Source of the DNA: Pyxidicoccus xibeiensis
GTDB lineage: Bacteria; Myxococcota; Myxococcia; Myxococcales; Myxococcaceae
Direction: 5' to 3'
Assembly: GCF_024198175.1 (NCBI RefSeq)
Contig: NZ_JAJVKV010000001.1
Coordinates: 186,001-250,000, forward strand
Length of the DNA stretch: 64,000 nt
Shown here: one piece after another, positions 36,391 to 45,302 of the stretch
Numbering within the stretch: position 1 is the first letter of the stretch
Layout of the letters: each line of letters starts with the position of its first letter
Made by a program: the position numbers and the translations under genes
The notes under the pieces: generated by a model
Database searches by the model: none
What the model saw: only the letters and a program-made list of their open reading frames with translations
What the model was told of the DNA's origin: nothing

Positions 36391-38004
36391 ATGACTCCCC
36401 ACACGCTGACGAGTCCCGTCTCGCGCTTCCTGGACAGCCACCTGCGGCGGGACGCGCAGGCGCGGGAGCTGTCCGTGGCGCGCTTCATGGCGGGCCTGTC
36501 CGGCGCGTCGGTGGTGGTGGCCGCGGCGCTGGGGCCGTCCATCGGCTGGGGGCTGACGCAGGCGCTGATGGGGCTGTCGGCGGTGCTGTGTGTCTACTAC
36601 ACGGTGCTGTGGCGGGTGCTGCGCTCGGGCGCCTTCCACCCGGCCATCCCGTGGATCAACGTGGCCATCGAGGTGAGCATCCCCGCGGTGGTGCTGGCGT
36701 TCGACCTGCGCTACCAGGGGCCCATCTACGCGCTCACCGCGCCCACGCTCGTCATCTGGCCGACACTGATTACACTGGCCACGCTGCGCAGCAACCCGCG
36801 GCTGGCGCTGGCCGCCGGCATCCTGGTGGCCGCCGAGTACCTGGGCATCTACTTCCTCTTCGTGCGGCCGCTGCTGCCCGAGGAGGTCCTCATCACCCTC
36901 TCGCCACGCTTCATCGCCACGCGCGCCTTCTTCTTCGTGGCGGCCGGCGTCTTCACCGCCACGCTGGCGCGCCACTTCCTCCAGCTCACCCGCGGCGCGC
37001 TGTCCGCCCTGCGCGAGCAGGAGGTCATGGGCAAGTACGTGCTGCACGAGCGCGTGGGCGCCGGTGGCATGGCGGAGGTGTACCGCGCCACCTACTGCCC
37101 CGAGGGCGGCTTCCAGAAGCAGGTGGCCCTCAAGCGCATCCTCCCCTCCTTCACGGACAACGAGGAGTTCGTCACCCTCTTCCGGCAGGAGGCGGAGCTG
37201 TGCTCCTCGCTCAACCACCCCAACATCGTCCAGGTGTTTGATTTGGGGCGCCACGGCGGCACCTACTTCCTCGCCATGGAGTTCGTGGACGGCATGCCCC
37301 TGAGCAGCCTGGCCCGGGCCCTGGGGCGCCGGCCGCTGCCCCTGGCGGCGGCGACCTTCATCGCCGCGGAGCTGGCCGCCGCGCTGGACTACCTCCACCG
37401 GCGCACCGGCCCGGACGGCCAGCCGCTGCGGCTGGTGCACCGCGACGTCAACCCGCCCAACGTGCTGGTGTCCCGCTTCGGCGAGGTGAAGCTGTCGGAC
37501 TTCGGCATCGCCCGGGGCGCGGCGCGCGCCCAGCTCACCGTGGCCGGCAGCGTGCGCGGCAAGGTGGGCTACATGGCGCCGGAGCAGGCCATGGGCCGCC
37601 CCTTCGACGGGCGCGCGGACCTCTTCGCCCTGGGCCTCACCCTGTACGAGGCCCTCACCGGCCGGCGCGCGCTGCAGGGCCAGACGCAGGAAGCGCTGCT
37701 GCGCGCCTCGGTGGACCAGACGCCGGAGCCGCCCTCGCGCTTCAACCCGGAGGTGCCCCCCGCGCTGGACGCGGTGGTGATGCGGCTCTTGGAGAAGGAC
37801 CCGGCGCGGCGCACCGCCAGCGGCGCGGACCTGCGCGCGGAGCTGCTCATGCTGGAAGGCGCGGCCGCGCCCTACCCCCGGGGGCAGGCCGTGCTGGCGC
37901 AGGCGGCGCGTGACGCGCTGGAGCAGGCGCGCCGCCCCGAGGAGCCCGCCGCCGAGGACATGCCGGGCCTGCACGAGAGCCGCAAGCTCACCGCGCGGGT
38001 GTGA
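36391..38004 (+). CDS. Ser/Thr protein kinase with six N-terminal membrane segments
   Basis: Kinase of 537 residues. Six hydrophobic segments lie between about residues 30 and 200 and form a membrane sensor module. The kinase domain follows: [12 protein letters not shown] (P-loop), VALKRIL (Lys), [11 protein letters not shown] (catalytic loop), SDFGIARG (DFG) and [10 protein letters not shown]. The C-terminal tail has no second domain. Most bacterial PknB-type kinases have one membrane helix after the kinase domain, so an N-terminal polytopic module is a different layout. The DFG and catalytic-loop residues are complete, so it should be active. Confidence 0.9.
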   Translation: MTPHTLTSPVSRFLDSHLRRDAQARELSVARFMAGLSGASVVVAAALGPSIGWGLTQALMGLSAVLCVYYTVLWRVLRSGAFHPAIPWINVAIEVSIPAVVLAFDLRYQGPIYALTAPTLVIWPTLITLATLRSNPRLALAAGILVAAEYLGIYFLFVRPLLPEEVLITLSPRFIATRAFFFVAAGVFTATLARHFLQLTRGALSALREQEVMGKYVLHERVGAGGMAEVYRATYCPEGGFQKQVALKRILPSFTDNEEFVTLFRQEAELCSSLNHPNIVQVFDLGRHGGTYFLAMEFVDGMPLSSLARALGRRPLPLAAATFIAAELAAALDYLHRRTGPDGQPLRLVHRDVNPPNVLVSRFGEVKLSDFGIARGAARAQLTVAGSVRGKVGYMAPEQAMGRPFDGRADLFALGLTLYEALTGRRALQGQTQEALLRASVDQTPEPPSRFNPEVPPALDAVVMRLLEKDPARRTASGADLRAELLMLEGAAAPYPRGQAVLAQAARDALEQARRPEEPAAEDMPGLHESRKLTARV

Positions 38005-38098
38005 GGCCCAGCGGCCGGGGAGCCGGCGGTGGAAGGCCTGCGCCGCCGCGGCGTCTCGGCTACAAGGTGCCGCACGATTCTTCCCGGGAGCTTCCACC

Positions 38099-38950
38099 TT
38101 GGACGTCGCCGTCCTTACCTTCTCCGGCCTTCCCCAGCTCGAACCCTTCGACAGCCCCCTGCTGCCCGCGCTGCGGGAGCTGGGCCTGGACGCCCGGCCG
38201 GTCATCTGGGACGACCCCGCCGTGGACTGGCGCACCGTGCGCGCGGCGGTGGTGCGCTCCACCTGGGACAGCCACCTGCGCCGTGACACCTTCGTCGCCT
38301 GGGCGGAGAAGGTGGGCAAGCTCACCCGCCTCTTCAACCCCGCGGAGACGCTGCGCTGGAACACCCACAAGCTCTACCTGCGCGAGCTGGAGGCGAAGGG
38401 CGTCCCGGTGACGCCCACCGTCTGGGTGGCGCGCGGGGCCACGCTGGACGTGGACGCGCTGATGCGCGAGCGCGGCTGGGACGCCGTGGTGCTCAAGCCC
38501 GCCGTGTCCGCGGGCGCGCTGAAGACGCACATCCTCCCGCGCGCGGAGGCCCGGGCCGCCACCGCGCTGGTGGCGGAGCTGGCCACCGGCTGCGAGGTCA
38601 TGGTGCAGCCCTACCTGCGCGCCTTCGAGACGGAGGGCGAGCGCAGCTACATCTTCTTCGACGGCGCGCTCAGCCACGCGGTGCACCGGCCACCCACCCT
38701 CAAGAGCGCACCGCGCGGCTTCTCCGAGCCCCGCGCCTTCACCCCGGAGGACCGGGCCGAGCTGCGGCTGGCCGAGTCCGTCATGGAGGCCATGGCGCGC
38801 CCCCTGCTCTACGCCCGCGTGGACGTGGCCACCGACAACGAGGGCCGCACGCGGCTGCAGGAGGTGGAAGTCACGGAGCCGTGCCTCTTCCTCTCGCTGG
38901 ACGCGGGGGCACCGGGCCGGCTGGCCCGGGCCATCGCCGCGAAGCTGTGA
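38099..38950 (+). CDS. ATP-grasp domain protein
   Basis: Protein of 283 residues of the ATP-grasp superfamily. RSTWDSHLRR, NPAETLRWNTHKLYLREL and VVLKPAVSAGALKTH (ATP-binding Lys) are visible, as are QPYLRAFETEGERSYIFFDG and the metal-binding end EVEVTEPCLFLS. It resembles stand-alone RimK/prokaryotic glutathione-synthetase-like ligases that join an amine to a carboxylate. The substrate is unknown. The start is probably TTG at 38099, because GGGAG lies 8-10 nt upstream and the protein then begins at the first strand (DVAVLTFSG). No ATG is available nearby. Confidence 0.8.
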   Translation: MDVAVLTFSGLPQLEPFDSPLLPALRELGLDARPVIWDDPAVDWRTVRAAVVRSTWDSHLRRDTFVAWAEKVGKLTRLFNPAETLRWNTHKLYLRELEAKGVPVTPTVWVARGATLDVDALMRERGWDAVVLKPAVSAGALKTHILPRAEARAATALVAELATGCEVMVQPYLRAFETEGERSYIFFDGALSHAVHRPPTLKSAPRGFSEPRAFTPEDRAELRLAESVMEAMARPLLYARVDVATDNEGRTRLQEVEVTEPCLFLSLDAGAPGRLARAIAAKL

Positions 38951-38974
38951 GGCTGTGAAGCTCGGCGCGCTTCG

Positions 38975-40399
38975 CTAGGGCTTGCAGGCCTCGGGGTCCG
39001 CGTCGCGGAAGGTGCACAGCAGCTTCGGCAGGCGCTTCTTCCAGAAGGCCCAGTCGTGCGGCGCGCCCGGCTCGTTCCAGTGGACCACGCTGTAGCCGCG
39101 GCCCTTCAGCGCGGCGAGGAACTGGAGGTTGGACTGGCAGTCGTCGCCCCCCGGCTCGCCATCGCGCGTGCACCCGGTGGTGGGCGAGCCGTGGTCCACA
39201 TAGAAGCGCACCGGCACCACCGGGTCCGCGGCCGCGCGCACCACCATGGCGTTGCCGTCGTCGCGGTCCACCTCGCCGTCATGCGGCCAGAAGAGCGTGC
39301 CGGACTGGGTGCCCACGAAGCCGAACTTCTCCGGGAACTTGAAGCCCGCGTACACGGAGATGAGGCCGCCCAGCGACGCGCCGGCGATGCCGGTGTCCTG
39401 CGGCCCCGTCTTCACGCGCAGGGACGACTCCACGCGCGGCATCAGGTCCTTCGCGATGAAGTCCAGGTACTCGTCGCCCAGCGGGGTGGGCCAGCTCGGG
39501 TCCTTCTTGGGCGGGAAGCTGTACTGCGCCAGGCGCACGCCCTGGTTGGGCAGCGCCACGAACACGAGCACCGCCGAGTCCTGGGGCCGGGCCGCATAGT
39601 GCGCGTCCGCCGCCTCCGCGAAGGACTGGCGGGTGAGGCTCTCGTTGCCGTCGTGGAAGTACATCACCGGCAGCGACGGGCAGGCCTTCCCGTCGTACAC
39701 CGCGGGCGTGTAGACGAAGACGTCGCGCGCGTCGCCCAGCGTGGTGGAGCGCACGCCGTACCACGCGGTGAGCCGGCCCTTCGTCGCGTCCTGCAGCCCC
39801 GGGTAGATGAGCGAGTTGAAGCTGCCCACGTCGTTGTTGTTGATGCCGTCCCACACCACGTGGCGCGCGCCCGGGTCCGGGAAGAAGGTGCTGCCCTTCA
39901 CCAGCTTGTAGGCCTGAGGGCCCGTGCGCGGCACCACCACCTCCGCCAGGTACAGGTCCGTGTCGCGCACCTGCACCAGCGGCGTGGCCGTCTTGGACCA
40001 CGCGTTGAAGTCGCCCGCCACGAAGGTGTCCCGCCACTGGTGGCCGCGCAGGAAGAAGGCCACCCGGGCCTCGCTCGCCTTCGCGTCGCTCACCAGCGGC
40101 GTGCCGCCCTGCTCCGCCACCGCCGCCACGAAGCGGTCGATGGCGGCAATGCGCTGCTCGCCCGCGGTGGCGCGGGCCATGTCCAGTTGCAGCTCCACCA
40201 GCAGCGACACCTGGGCGCCATGCACCGTCGTGGCCCGCTGGCAGGCCCAGGGCTCCACGTCCGGCCCCGCATCCGTCGCGGTGCCCCCGTCGGGGAACGT
40301 CTGGGTGAAGGGCGTGGGCGGCTGGTAGTTGAAGCCCGAGTAATCATCACAGGCGGCCCACAGGACCGCGGACAGCACGACGGCGGACAGACGGCGCAT
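38975..40399 (-). CDS. Esterase lipoprotein with N-terminal E-set domain
   Basis: Lipoprotein of 474 residues (lipobox VLWAAC), with Asp at +2 after the Cys. A helical segment is followed by an E-set/CBM48-like domain (TFVAGDFNAWSKTATPLVQV) and an Fes-type hydrolase domain: PVMYFHDGNESLTR, AGASLGGLISVYAG (nucleophile Ser) and GAPHDWAFWKKRLP (His). It has the same layout as the cytoplasmic esterase at 14934-15995 but is exported. The substrate is not known. The Met at 40399 is chosen because it directly opens the signal peptide. It is convergent with the ATP-grasp gene, 24 bp apart. Confidence 0.83.
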   Translation of the reverse strand: MRRLSAVVLSAVLWAACDDYSGFNYQPPTPFTQTFPDGGTATDAGPDVEPWACQRATTVHGAQVSLLVELQLDMARATAGEQRIAAIDRFVAAVAEQGGTPLVSDAKASEARVAFFLRGHQWRDTFVAGDFNAWSKTATPLVQVRDTDLYLAEVVVPRTGPQAYKLVKGSTFFPDPGARHVVWDGINNNDVGSFNSLIYPGLQDATKGRLTAWYGVRSTTLGDARDVFVYTPAVYDGKACPSLPVMYFHDGNESLTRQSFAEAADAHYAARPQDSAVLVFVALPNQGVRLAQYSFPPKKDPSWPTPLGDEYLDFIAKDLMPRVESSLRVKTGPQDTGIAGASLGGLISVYAGFKFPEKFGFVGTQSGTLFWPHDGEVDRDDGNAMVVRAAADPVVPVRFYVDHGSPTTGCTRDGEPGGDDCQSNLQFLAALKGRGYSVVHWNEPGAPHDWAFWKKRLPKLLCTFRDADPEACKP

Positions 40400-40613
40400 C
40401 ACGTTTCCAGGAGGCAGGACTGCCTTGTTTGGAGGGGCGATCAGCAGGCGCCGCATGGGACCTGCGACAGCATGTGGGCGTGGGTGTACTACAGCCCCCG
40501 GCCCGCACGCGAGTGGGGCCCCCCGGCCCGGCCTTCCGCCCACTCGTGGACACGAGGACGGCGCGACGCGCCTTGTGTCCCCACTGTGAGGTGAGGGAGG
40601 TTATGGAGTACTC

Positions 40614-41150
40614 ATGGCTCGCGCTCTCCTGCTGTCTCTCCTCGTGCGTCAGCACATGGCACTCAAGGAGAAGTTCCGCGCCAAGTACCCACACCCGTGG
40701 CTGGTGTGGGAGGCTGGCGCCTGGAACGTCCCCGAGACTCTGGAGGGCAACGTGGCGGCCACGCGGCTGCCGCTGACGGACCTGAAGGACTGCCTGCCCG
40801 CCGGGGACGCCATGTGCTTCGAGCTGGTGGCCATGGCCGAGCGGGGCCCCATGCGGCTGGGCCGCGCCTCGCACAACGCCATGGTCGTCAACGACGCCAC
40901 GGTGTCCCGCGAGCAGCTCCAGCTCGCCCCCACCCCGGACGGGCAGTGGCAGGTGACGCGCATGCCCGGCTCACGCCCGGTGGCGGTGGAGGGCGTGGCC
41001 ATGGAGCCGGAGCAGCCCGTCCTGCTGCGCCAGGGCATCCAGCTCCACGTGGGCGACGTGCGCCTCACCTTCCATGACGCGGAGGGCTTCAACGAGCGCA
41101 TCGGCCGCATCGCCGCCCAGGTGATGGCCCAGGCCGCCATGCCCCGCTGA
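40614..41150 (+). CDS. FHA-domain protein
   Basis: Small protein of 178 residues. Residues 75-160 form a forkhead-associated domain: MRLGRASHNAMVVNDATVSR carries the GR and S/N...S-x2-H-like positions, followed by REQLQLAP and LRQGIQLHVGDVRLTF. FHA domains bind phosphothreonine peptides, so it may read out one of the Ser/Thr kinases encoded nearby. The usual SxxH motif reads SREQ, so the His is replaced, as in some divergent FHA proteins. There is no signal peptide. Confidence 0.8.
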   Translation: MARALLLSLLVRQHMALKEKFRAKYPHPWLVWEAGAWNVPETLEGNVAATRLPLTDLKDCLPAGDAMCFELVAMAERGPMRLGRASHNAMVVNDATVSREQLQLAPTPDGQWQVTRMPGSRPVAVEGVAMEPEQPVLLRQGIQLHVGDVRLTFHDAEGFNERIGRIAAQVMAQAAMPR

Positions 41151-41201
41151 CGGAGGGGCGCCCTGCACCGGACGCGGCGGCGTGCCGCGGCCACGGCGGG
41201 A

Positions 41202-41918
41202 CTACCGGGGCCGGCCCACCGTACCCAGGGACGTGGAGCGGGCATCCGGGCCCTGGGTGGCCATGATGACGCCAGTGGTGACGAGCGCCGCCGCGGCTCC
41301 CGCGCCGGCCCACACCCACCACTTGCGCGTCCAGGGCTTGGAGACCGCCCCGTGCTGCGTCATGCCCTGGGGCATGGGCTGGCTGAGGGCCTCCGTCGTG
41401 CGCACGGACAGCGACTGCTGCTCCGCCTCGCGCTCCGCGCGGCGCCGGGCCGCGGCCTCCGCTTCGGCCTTCGCCGCCTGGGCGCGGGCCTGCTGCACGG
41501 CCCTGTCGCGCTCGGCGCGCTCGCGCTCCAGCCGCCGGGACTCCTGCTCCCGCGCCCGCGTCTCCATCTCCGCCACCAGCTCGCGCGCGTCCGGCGCGGA
41601 GTCCTCGTCCGGCGCGAGCGCCAGGTAGCGCCGGTAGAAGAAGGCCGCGCGCGAGTACTGCCCCAGCTGCCGGTGGCACTGGGCCATGTTGAAGAGGAAG
41701 CCGGGCAGCGGCTTGAGCCGGTAGGCCTCCGTGAAGGACTTCAGCGCGTTGCTGAAGTCGCCCACGTCGTACGCCATGTTGCCCTCGGCGAAGTGCGCGC
41801 GCGCCTGGACCTCCGCGTCCGCCGTCTCCGCCCGCGCGGGTTGCGGCAGGCCGAGCAGCAGCAGCCCCAGCAGGGCCAGCACGCCGCCACTACGGAGCGA
41901 ACGGGTCGATGACCGCAT
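41202..41918 (-). CDS. Secreted TPR protein with C-terminal membrane segment
   Basis: Protein of 238 residues with a signal peptide (VLALLGLLLLGLPQPARA). Two tetratricopeptide repeats follow (AHFAEGNMAYDVGDFSNAL, FNMAQCHRQLGQYSRAAFFY), then a long charged coiled coil rich in Arg, Glu and Ala, and a membrane segment near the C terminus (WWVWAGAGAAAALVTTGVIM). Its start overlaps the end of the kinase gene by 29 bp, so the pair is an operon. It may be a partner or substrate of that kinase. GGGGG before the ATG serves as ribosome site. Confidence 0.78.
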   Translation of the reverse strand: MRSSTRSLRSGGVLALLGLLLLGLPQPARAETADAEVQARAHFAEGNMAYDVGDFSNALKSFTEAYRLKPLPGFLFNMAQCHRQLGQYSRAAFFYRRYLALAPDEDSAPDARELVAEMETRAREQESRRLERERAERDRAVQQARAQAAKAEAEAAARRRAEREAEQQSLSVRTTEALSQPMPQGMTQHGAVSKPWTRKWWVWAGAGAAAALVTTGVIMATQGPDARSTSLGTVGRPR

Positions 41919-43377
41919 CCCGCACCCCCTTCTTCTTCGACGCCGGCCGCGAGGAGCCCGGCACCTGGCGCGGCGCCGTCTGCGCCTTGGCGAGCGGAAA
42001 CTCCACCTCCGCATGCGTGTCCAGCTTCACCTCCCGCTCGAGCGGGACGTAGCCGGCCAGCTCCACCCTCAGGCCGATGGGCCCATTGGCCGCGGGCAGC
42101 TGCTTCACCATGGGCGTGATGCCCAGCACCTCGCCCGTGTCCGCCCGCTTCACCTGCGCGCCCTCCGGGAAGGAGCGCACCGTGAGCGTGACGGGCCCCT
42201 GGATGGCCGACGGGGCCACCGCCGCCACCGCCGAGGCCACCCCGGCCGCGAGGCCGCCGGGCTCGCGCGCGGACTGGAGCCCGTTCCAGGTGAGGATGCC
42301 GGACACCAACGCCAGCACCGCCGCGCCCGCGGCCACCACGACGTGGGGGCGCAGCGGCCCCGCCAGCGCGTGCATCCGCTTCGTCGGCCGCTCCGACGCG
42401 TCATGCGCCGCCTGCAGGGCAGCGCCCTCCGCGGCCGTCCCCGAGGCGGGCAGCAGCAGCAGCGACGTCGTCACCTCCGCCAGGCTCGCCGGCCGCGCGT
42501 CCTGCTCCTTCGCCAGGCAGCGCATGACCAGCGAGGAGAGCTGCGGCGGCAGGGGCTCGCCGGACGGCAGCAGCGCGGGCAGCGGCGGCGGCGGCTGGGT
42601 GATGATCTGCACCACCAGCTGGCCGAAGGCCGGGGCCTGGAAGGGCGGCCGCCCGGAGAGCATCTCGTAGAGGATGTTGCCCACCGCGTACACGTCCGAG
42701 CGCGCGTCCACCGGCAGCCCCGCGGCCTGCTCCGGCGCCATGTACGCGGGCGTGCCGATGATGGTGCCGTCCATCGTCCCGGTGGTGTTCCCCTCGGACG
42801 TGAGGAGCTTCGCCACGCCGAAGTCCAGCACCTTCACGAAGTCCGGCTGACCGGCGCGGTGGATGATGAAGAGGTTGTCCGGCTTGATGTCCCGGTGCAC
42901 CACGCCCACCTGGTGGGCCGCCCCCAGCGCCGCGCACACCTGCACGGCGATGCGCTGGATGCGCGCGAGCGTCAGCTTCTCCTCCTGCAGCAGCGAGCCC
43001 AGGCTCTGCCCGCGCAACAGCTCCATGACGCAGTAGACGTGGCCGCCCTCGCCCTCGTCCACGAAGTCGAAAATCTCCACGATGTGCTCGTGGTTGATTT
43101 GGTTGACGGTGCGCGCCTCCTGGAAGAAGCGCTGCACGAAGCCGCTGTCGCGCGCGTGCTCGGGCTTGAGCACCTTGAGCGCCACCTGGCGCCCCAGCCG
43201 CGCGTGACGCGCCTGGAACACCCGGCCCATGGACCCCTCTCCGAGGAGCCGCTCGAGCTGGTAGTTCCCCAGCATGGAGCCTTCCTTCAGCTCCTCGCTG
43301 GCGCGGTGCACTACGCCACCCACGGCACCCCCGGTACTGGACAGCACGGTCTGTGCGAAGAGGTCATCGGAGCCCAT
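41890..43377 (-). CDS. Ser/Thr protein kinase with C-terminal PEGA domain
   Basis: Kinase of 495 residues. The kinase domain covers about residues 38-300: LGEGSMGRVFQA (P-loop), VALKVLKPE (Lys), HRDIKPDNLF (catalytic loop), LDFGVAKLL (DFG), AYMAPEQAAG. A single membrane helix (about 350-370) precedes a PEGA domain (VTLTVRSFPEGAQVKR) outside the membrane. The Met at 43377 is chosen; a longer frame upstream has no support. The catalytic set is complete. It is coupled to the TPR gene downstream. Confidence 0.9.
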   Translation of the reverse strand: MGSDDLFAQTVLSSTGGAVGGVVHRASEELKEGSMLGNYQLERLLGEGSMGRVFQARHARLGRQVALKVLKPEHARDSGFVQRFFQEARTVNQINHEHIVEIFDFVDEGEGGHVYCVMELLRGQSLGSLLQEEKLTLARIQRIAVQVCAALGAAHQVGVVHRDIKPDNLFIIHRAGQPDFVKVLDFGVAKLLTSEGNTTGTMDGTIIGTPAYMAPEQAAGLPVDARSDVYAVGNILYEMLSGRPPFQAPAFGQLVVQIITQPPPPLPALLPSGEPLPPQLSSLVMRCLAKEQDARPASLAEVTTSLLLLPASGTAAEGAALQAAHDASERPTKRMHALAGPLRPHVVVAAGAAVLALVSGILTWNGLQSAREPGGLAAGVASAVAAVAPSAIQGPVTLTVRSFPEGAQVKRADTGEVLGITPMVKQLPAANGPIGLRVELAGYVPLEREVKLDTHAEVEFPLAKAQTAPRQVPGSSRPASKKKGVRDAVIDPFAP

Positions 43378-43559
43378 GATGGGAAGAACTTTCCACGATC
43401 GCGTCCCGCGGCAACCCTTGCGGGACACTCTGTCTTCCCAGGGACGGCGTAGCTGTCGGCCTGTGAGAATTCGCTACGCCCAGGGGTGACACCACCCCTG
43501 TCGCTGCCCTCGGAAGGACACTCCCACTTCCTCCCAGGGCCGTTCGCCAGTGCCCATGC

Positions 43560-43587
43560 CAGTGCCCCCACCCCACCGGGGGCACTG
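43560..43587. terminator. Hairpin downstream of the MopE-like gene
   Basis: A perfect 10-bp stem, CAGTGCCCCC (43560-43569) with GGGGGCACTG (43578-43587), with an 8-nt loop, 28 bp after the stop of the minus-strand gene. No U-tract follows, so it is a probable but unproven terminator. The rest of 43378-43615 is the upstream region of the kinase gene and has no other clear signal. Confidence 0.5.
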
Positions 43588-43615
43588 ACCACCAGCGAAC
43601 ACCGGCATGCTCCAA

Positions 43616-45298
43616 TCACCCACACGTCCGGTTGCTCTGGCACGTCCCCGCCTGGCCGTTGGTGCGCGTGCACGCGGTGCCCTGGGGGCAGTCCGCCTGG
43701 TCCGAGCAGTCGGCCTGGTTGTTGCCGTCGTTGTCGACGCGGTCGTTGCAGATGGTCTCCTTCTTCGTGCCCGCGTCGCAGATGCAGCCGTTGCCACACG
43801 CCTGGTTGTCACAGTCCGTGCGGTCCGCGCAGTCGACGCCGTTGTTGCCGTCGTTGTCGGTGTTGTCGCCGCAGTTGGTCTCCGAGCGGACGCAGTTGGC
43901 GAGCCGGCAGCCCCGGCCACACTCGCCGCTGACGCAGTTGGGCTCCGCGCTGCCAGCCCTGCAGTCGATGGCGCCGTCGCCGTCGTCGTCCAGGTTGTTG
44001 GAGCAGTTCACCTCCTGGACGGCGCCGCCGATGCACGCCGACACCGTGCCCTGGCCCGAGGGCGTGCTGACAGGCGCGTAGTCGCAGTCCGTGCGGTCCG
44101 CGCAGTCGGCGCCTTCGGCGTTGTCGTTGTCGAGCGTGTCGCGGCAGTTCTCCTCCGCGCACACGGACGCCTCGCACCGCGCGGCCGAGTCCGGCTGGCC
44201 GGGAGAACACGCCTTCAGGTTGCAGTCCGGGTCCGCGCAGTCGATGAGCGCGTCGTCATCGTTGTTGACGCCATCCGAGCAGTTCGTCTCCACCCGCCGG
44301 CCGCCCGTGCAGGTGCAGCCCTCGCCGCAAATCTTGCCACCACACGACAGGGTGTCCGCACAGTCGACCTGGGTGTCGCCGTCGTCGTCCACGCCGTTGC
44401 CACAATCCCCCTCCTCGCACGAAGTGCTGCTCCGGCAGAGCAGGCCGTCGCCGCATTCCTTGTCGAGGCAGTTGGAGTCCGCGCAGTTGAGGTCGCCGTC
44501 TCCATCCTCGTCCCCGCTGCCGGTCCGACACGCCGTCTCCACCCGCGTGCCGGCGTTGCACACGCAGCCCTCGCCGCAGGCCTGGTTGTCGCAGTTGTCG
44601 CGGTCCGCGCAGTCGATGAGCCCGTCGCCGTCCTCGTCCCCGCCGCCGCCGCAGTTGGTCTCCACGCGCGCGCCGTTGCGGCACACGCAGCCCGAGCCGC
44701 AGGCCTGGTTGTCGCAGTCCTGGCGGTCCGCGCAGTCGGTGGCGCCGTCGCCCTCGTCGTCCGCGCCGTTGCCGCAGTCCAGCTCGCCGCGCCGGACGCA
44801 CTCTCCATTGGTGCAGTTCTGCAGGAAGGTGCAGGCCCTGCCGCACTGGCCGCAGTGGCCGGGGTCGGTCTGCAGGTCGAAGTCCTCGTCCACCCGGCCG
44901 TCGCAGTCGTCGTCCAGGGTGTTGCACTCTTCTTCGATGGGAATCACCGCGCCGGCGCAGCTGATGTTGCCCGTCCGGTCGCACACGGACCGGCCCGCGC
45001 GGCAGGTGCCCACGTCCTGCGTCCCCGGGGGGCCGCCGTAGCAGGCGGCTTCCAGCTCGTCGATGGCGCCGTCACAGTCGTCGTCCACGCCGTTGCACAG
45101 CTCGGCCGGGTCCGGCAGACAGCAGTACTTCGGCCCGTCGTTCGGCAGCGCCGTACACAGGTAGCCGTCGCCGCCGCAGTCCGCGTCCGTGGCGCAGGTG
45201 TAGGGCACGTCGTTGGGGAACTCCACCTTGCAGCCCGCCGCCCCGGTGAGGAGCAGCACGCCGCACAGGGCACGCAACCACGAATCAAAGGTGTTCAT
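43616..45298 (-). CDS. MopE-like Cys-rich lipoprotein
   Basis: Lipoprotein of 560 residues (lipobox LTGAAGC). It contains MopE-type metal-binding motifs (CNGVDDDCDGAIDELE, CNTLDDDCDGRVDED). These are followed by about ten repeats with alternating Asp-rich and Cys-rich parts such as NGADDEGDGATDCADRQDC and CDNQACGSGCVCRNGARVE. Such Asp/Cys-rich surface proteins are numerous in myxobacteria. Calcium or copper binding is plausible from the family. It begins 4 bp after the stop of the PEGA-like gene, so the two form an operon. Confidence 0.83.
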   Translation of the reverse strand: MNTFDSWLRALCGVLLLTGAAGCKVEFPNDVPYTCATDADCGGDGYLCTALPNDGPKYCCLPDPAELCNGVDDDCDGAIDELEAACYGGPPGTQDVGTCRAGRSVCDRTGNISCAGAVIPIEEECNTLDDDCDGRVDEDFDLQTDPGHCGQCGRACTFLQNCTNGECVRRGELDCGNGADDEGDGATDCADRQDCDNQACGSGCVCRNGARVETNCGGGGDEDGDGLIDCADRDNCDNQACGEGCVCNAGTRVETACRTGSGDEDGDGDLNCADSNCLDKECGDGLLCRSSTSCEEGDCGNGVDDDGDTQVDCADTLSCGGKICGEGCTCTGGRRVETNCSDGVNNDDDALIDCADPDCNLKACSPGQPDSAARCEASVCAEENCRDTLDNDNAEGADCADRTDCDYAPVSTPSGQGTVSACIGGAVQEVNCSNNLDDDGDGAIDCRAGSAEPNCVSGECGRGCRLANCVRSETNCGDNTDNDGNNGVDCADRTDCDNQACGNGCICDAGTKKETICNDRVDNDGNNQADCSDQADCPQGTACTRTNGQAGTCQSNRTCG

Positions 45299-45302
45299 AG
45301 GT

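Noticed and set aside
43378..43615. Small minus-strand frames between the kinase and the MopE-like gene
   Set aside because: They are extensions of the flanking frames through non-coding sequence and the hairpin at 43560-43587.
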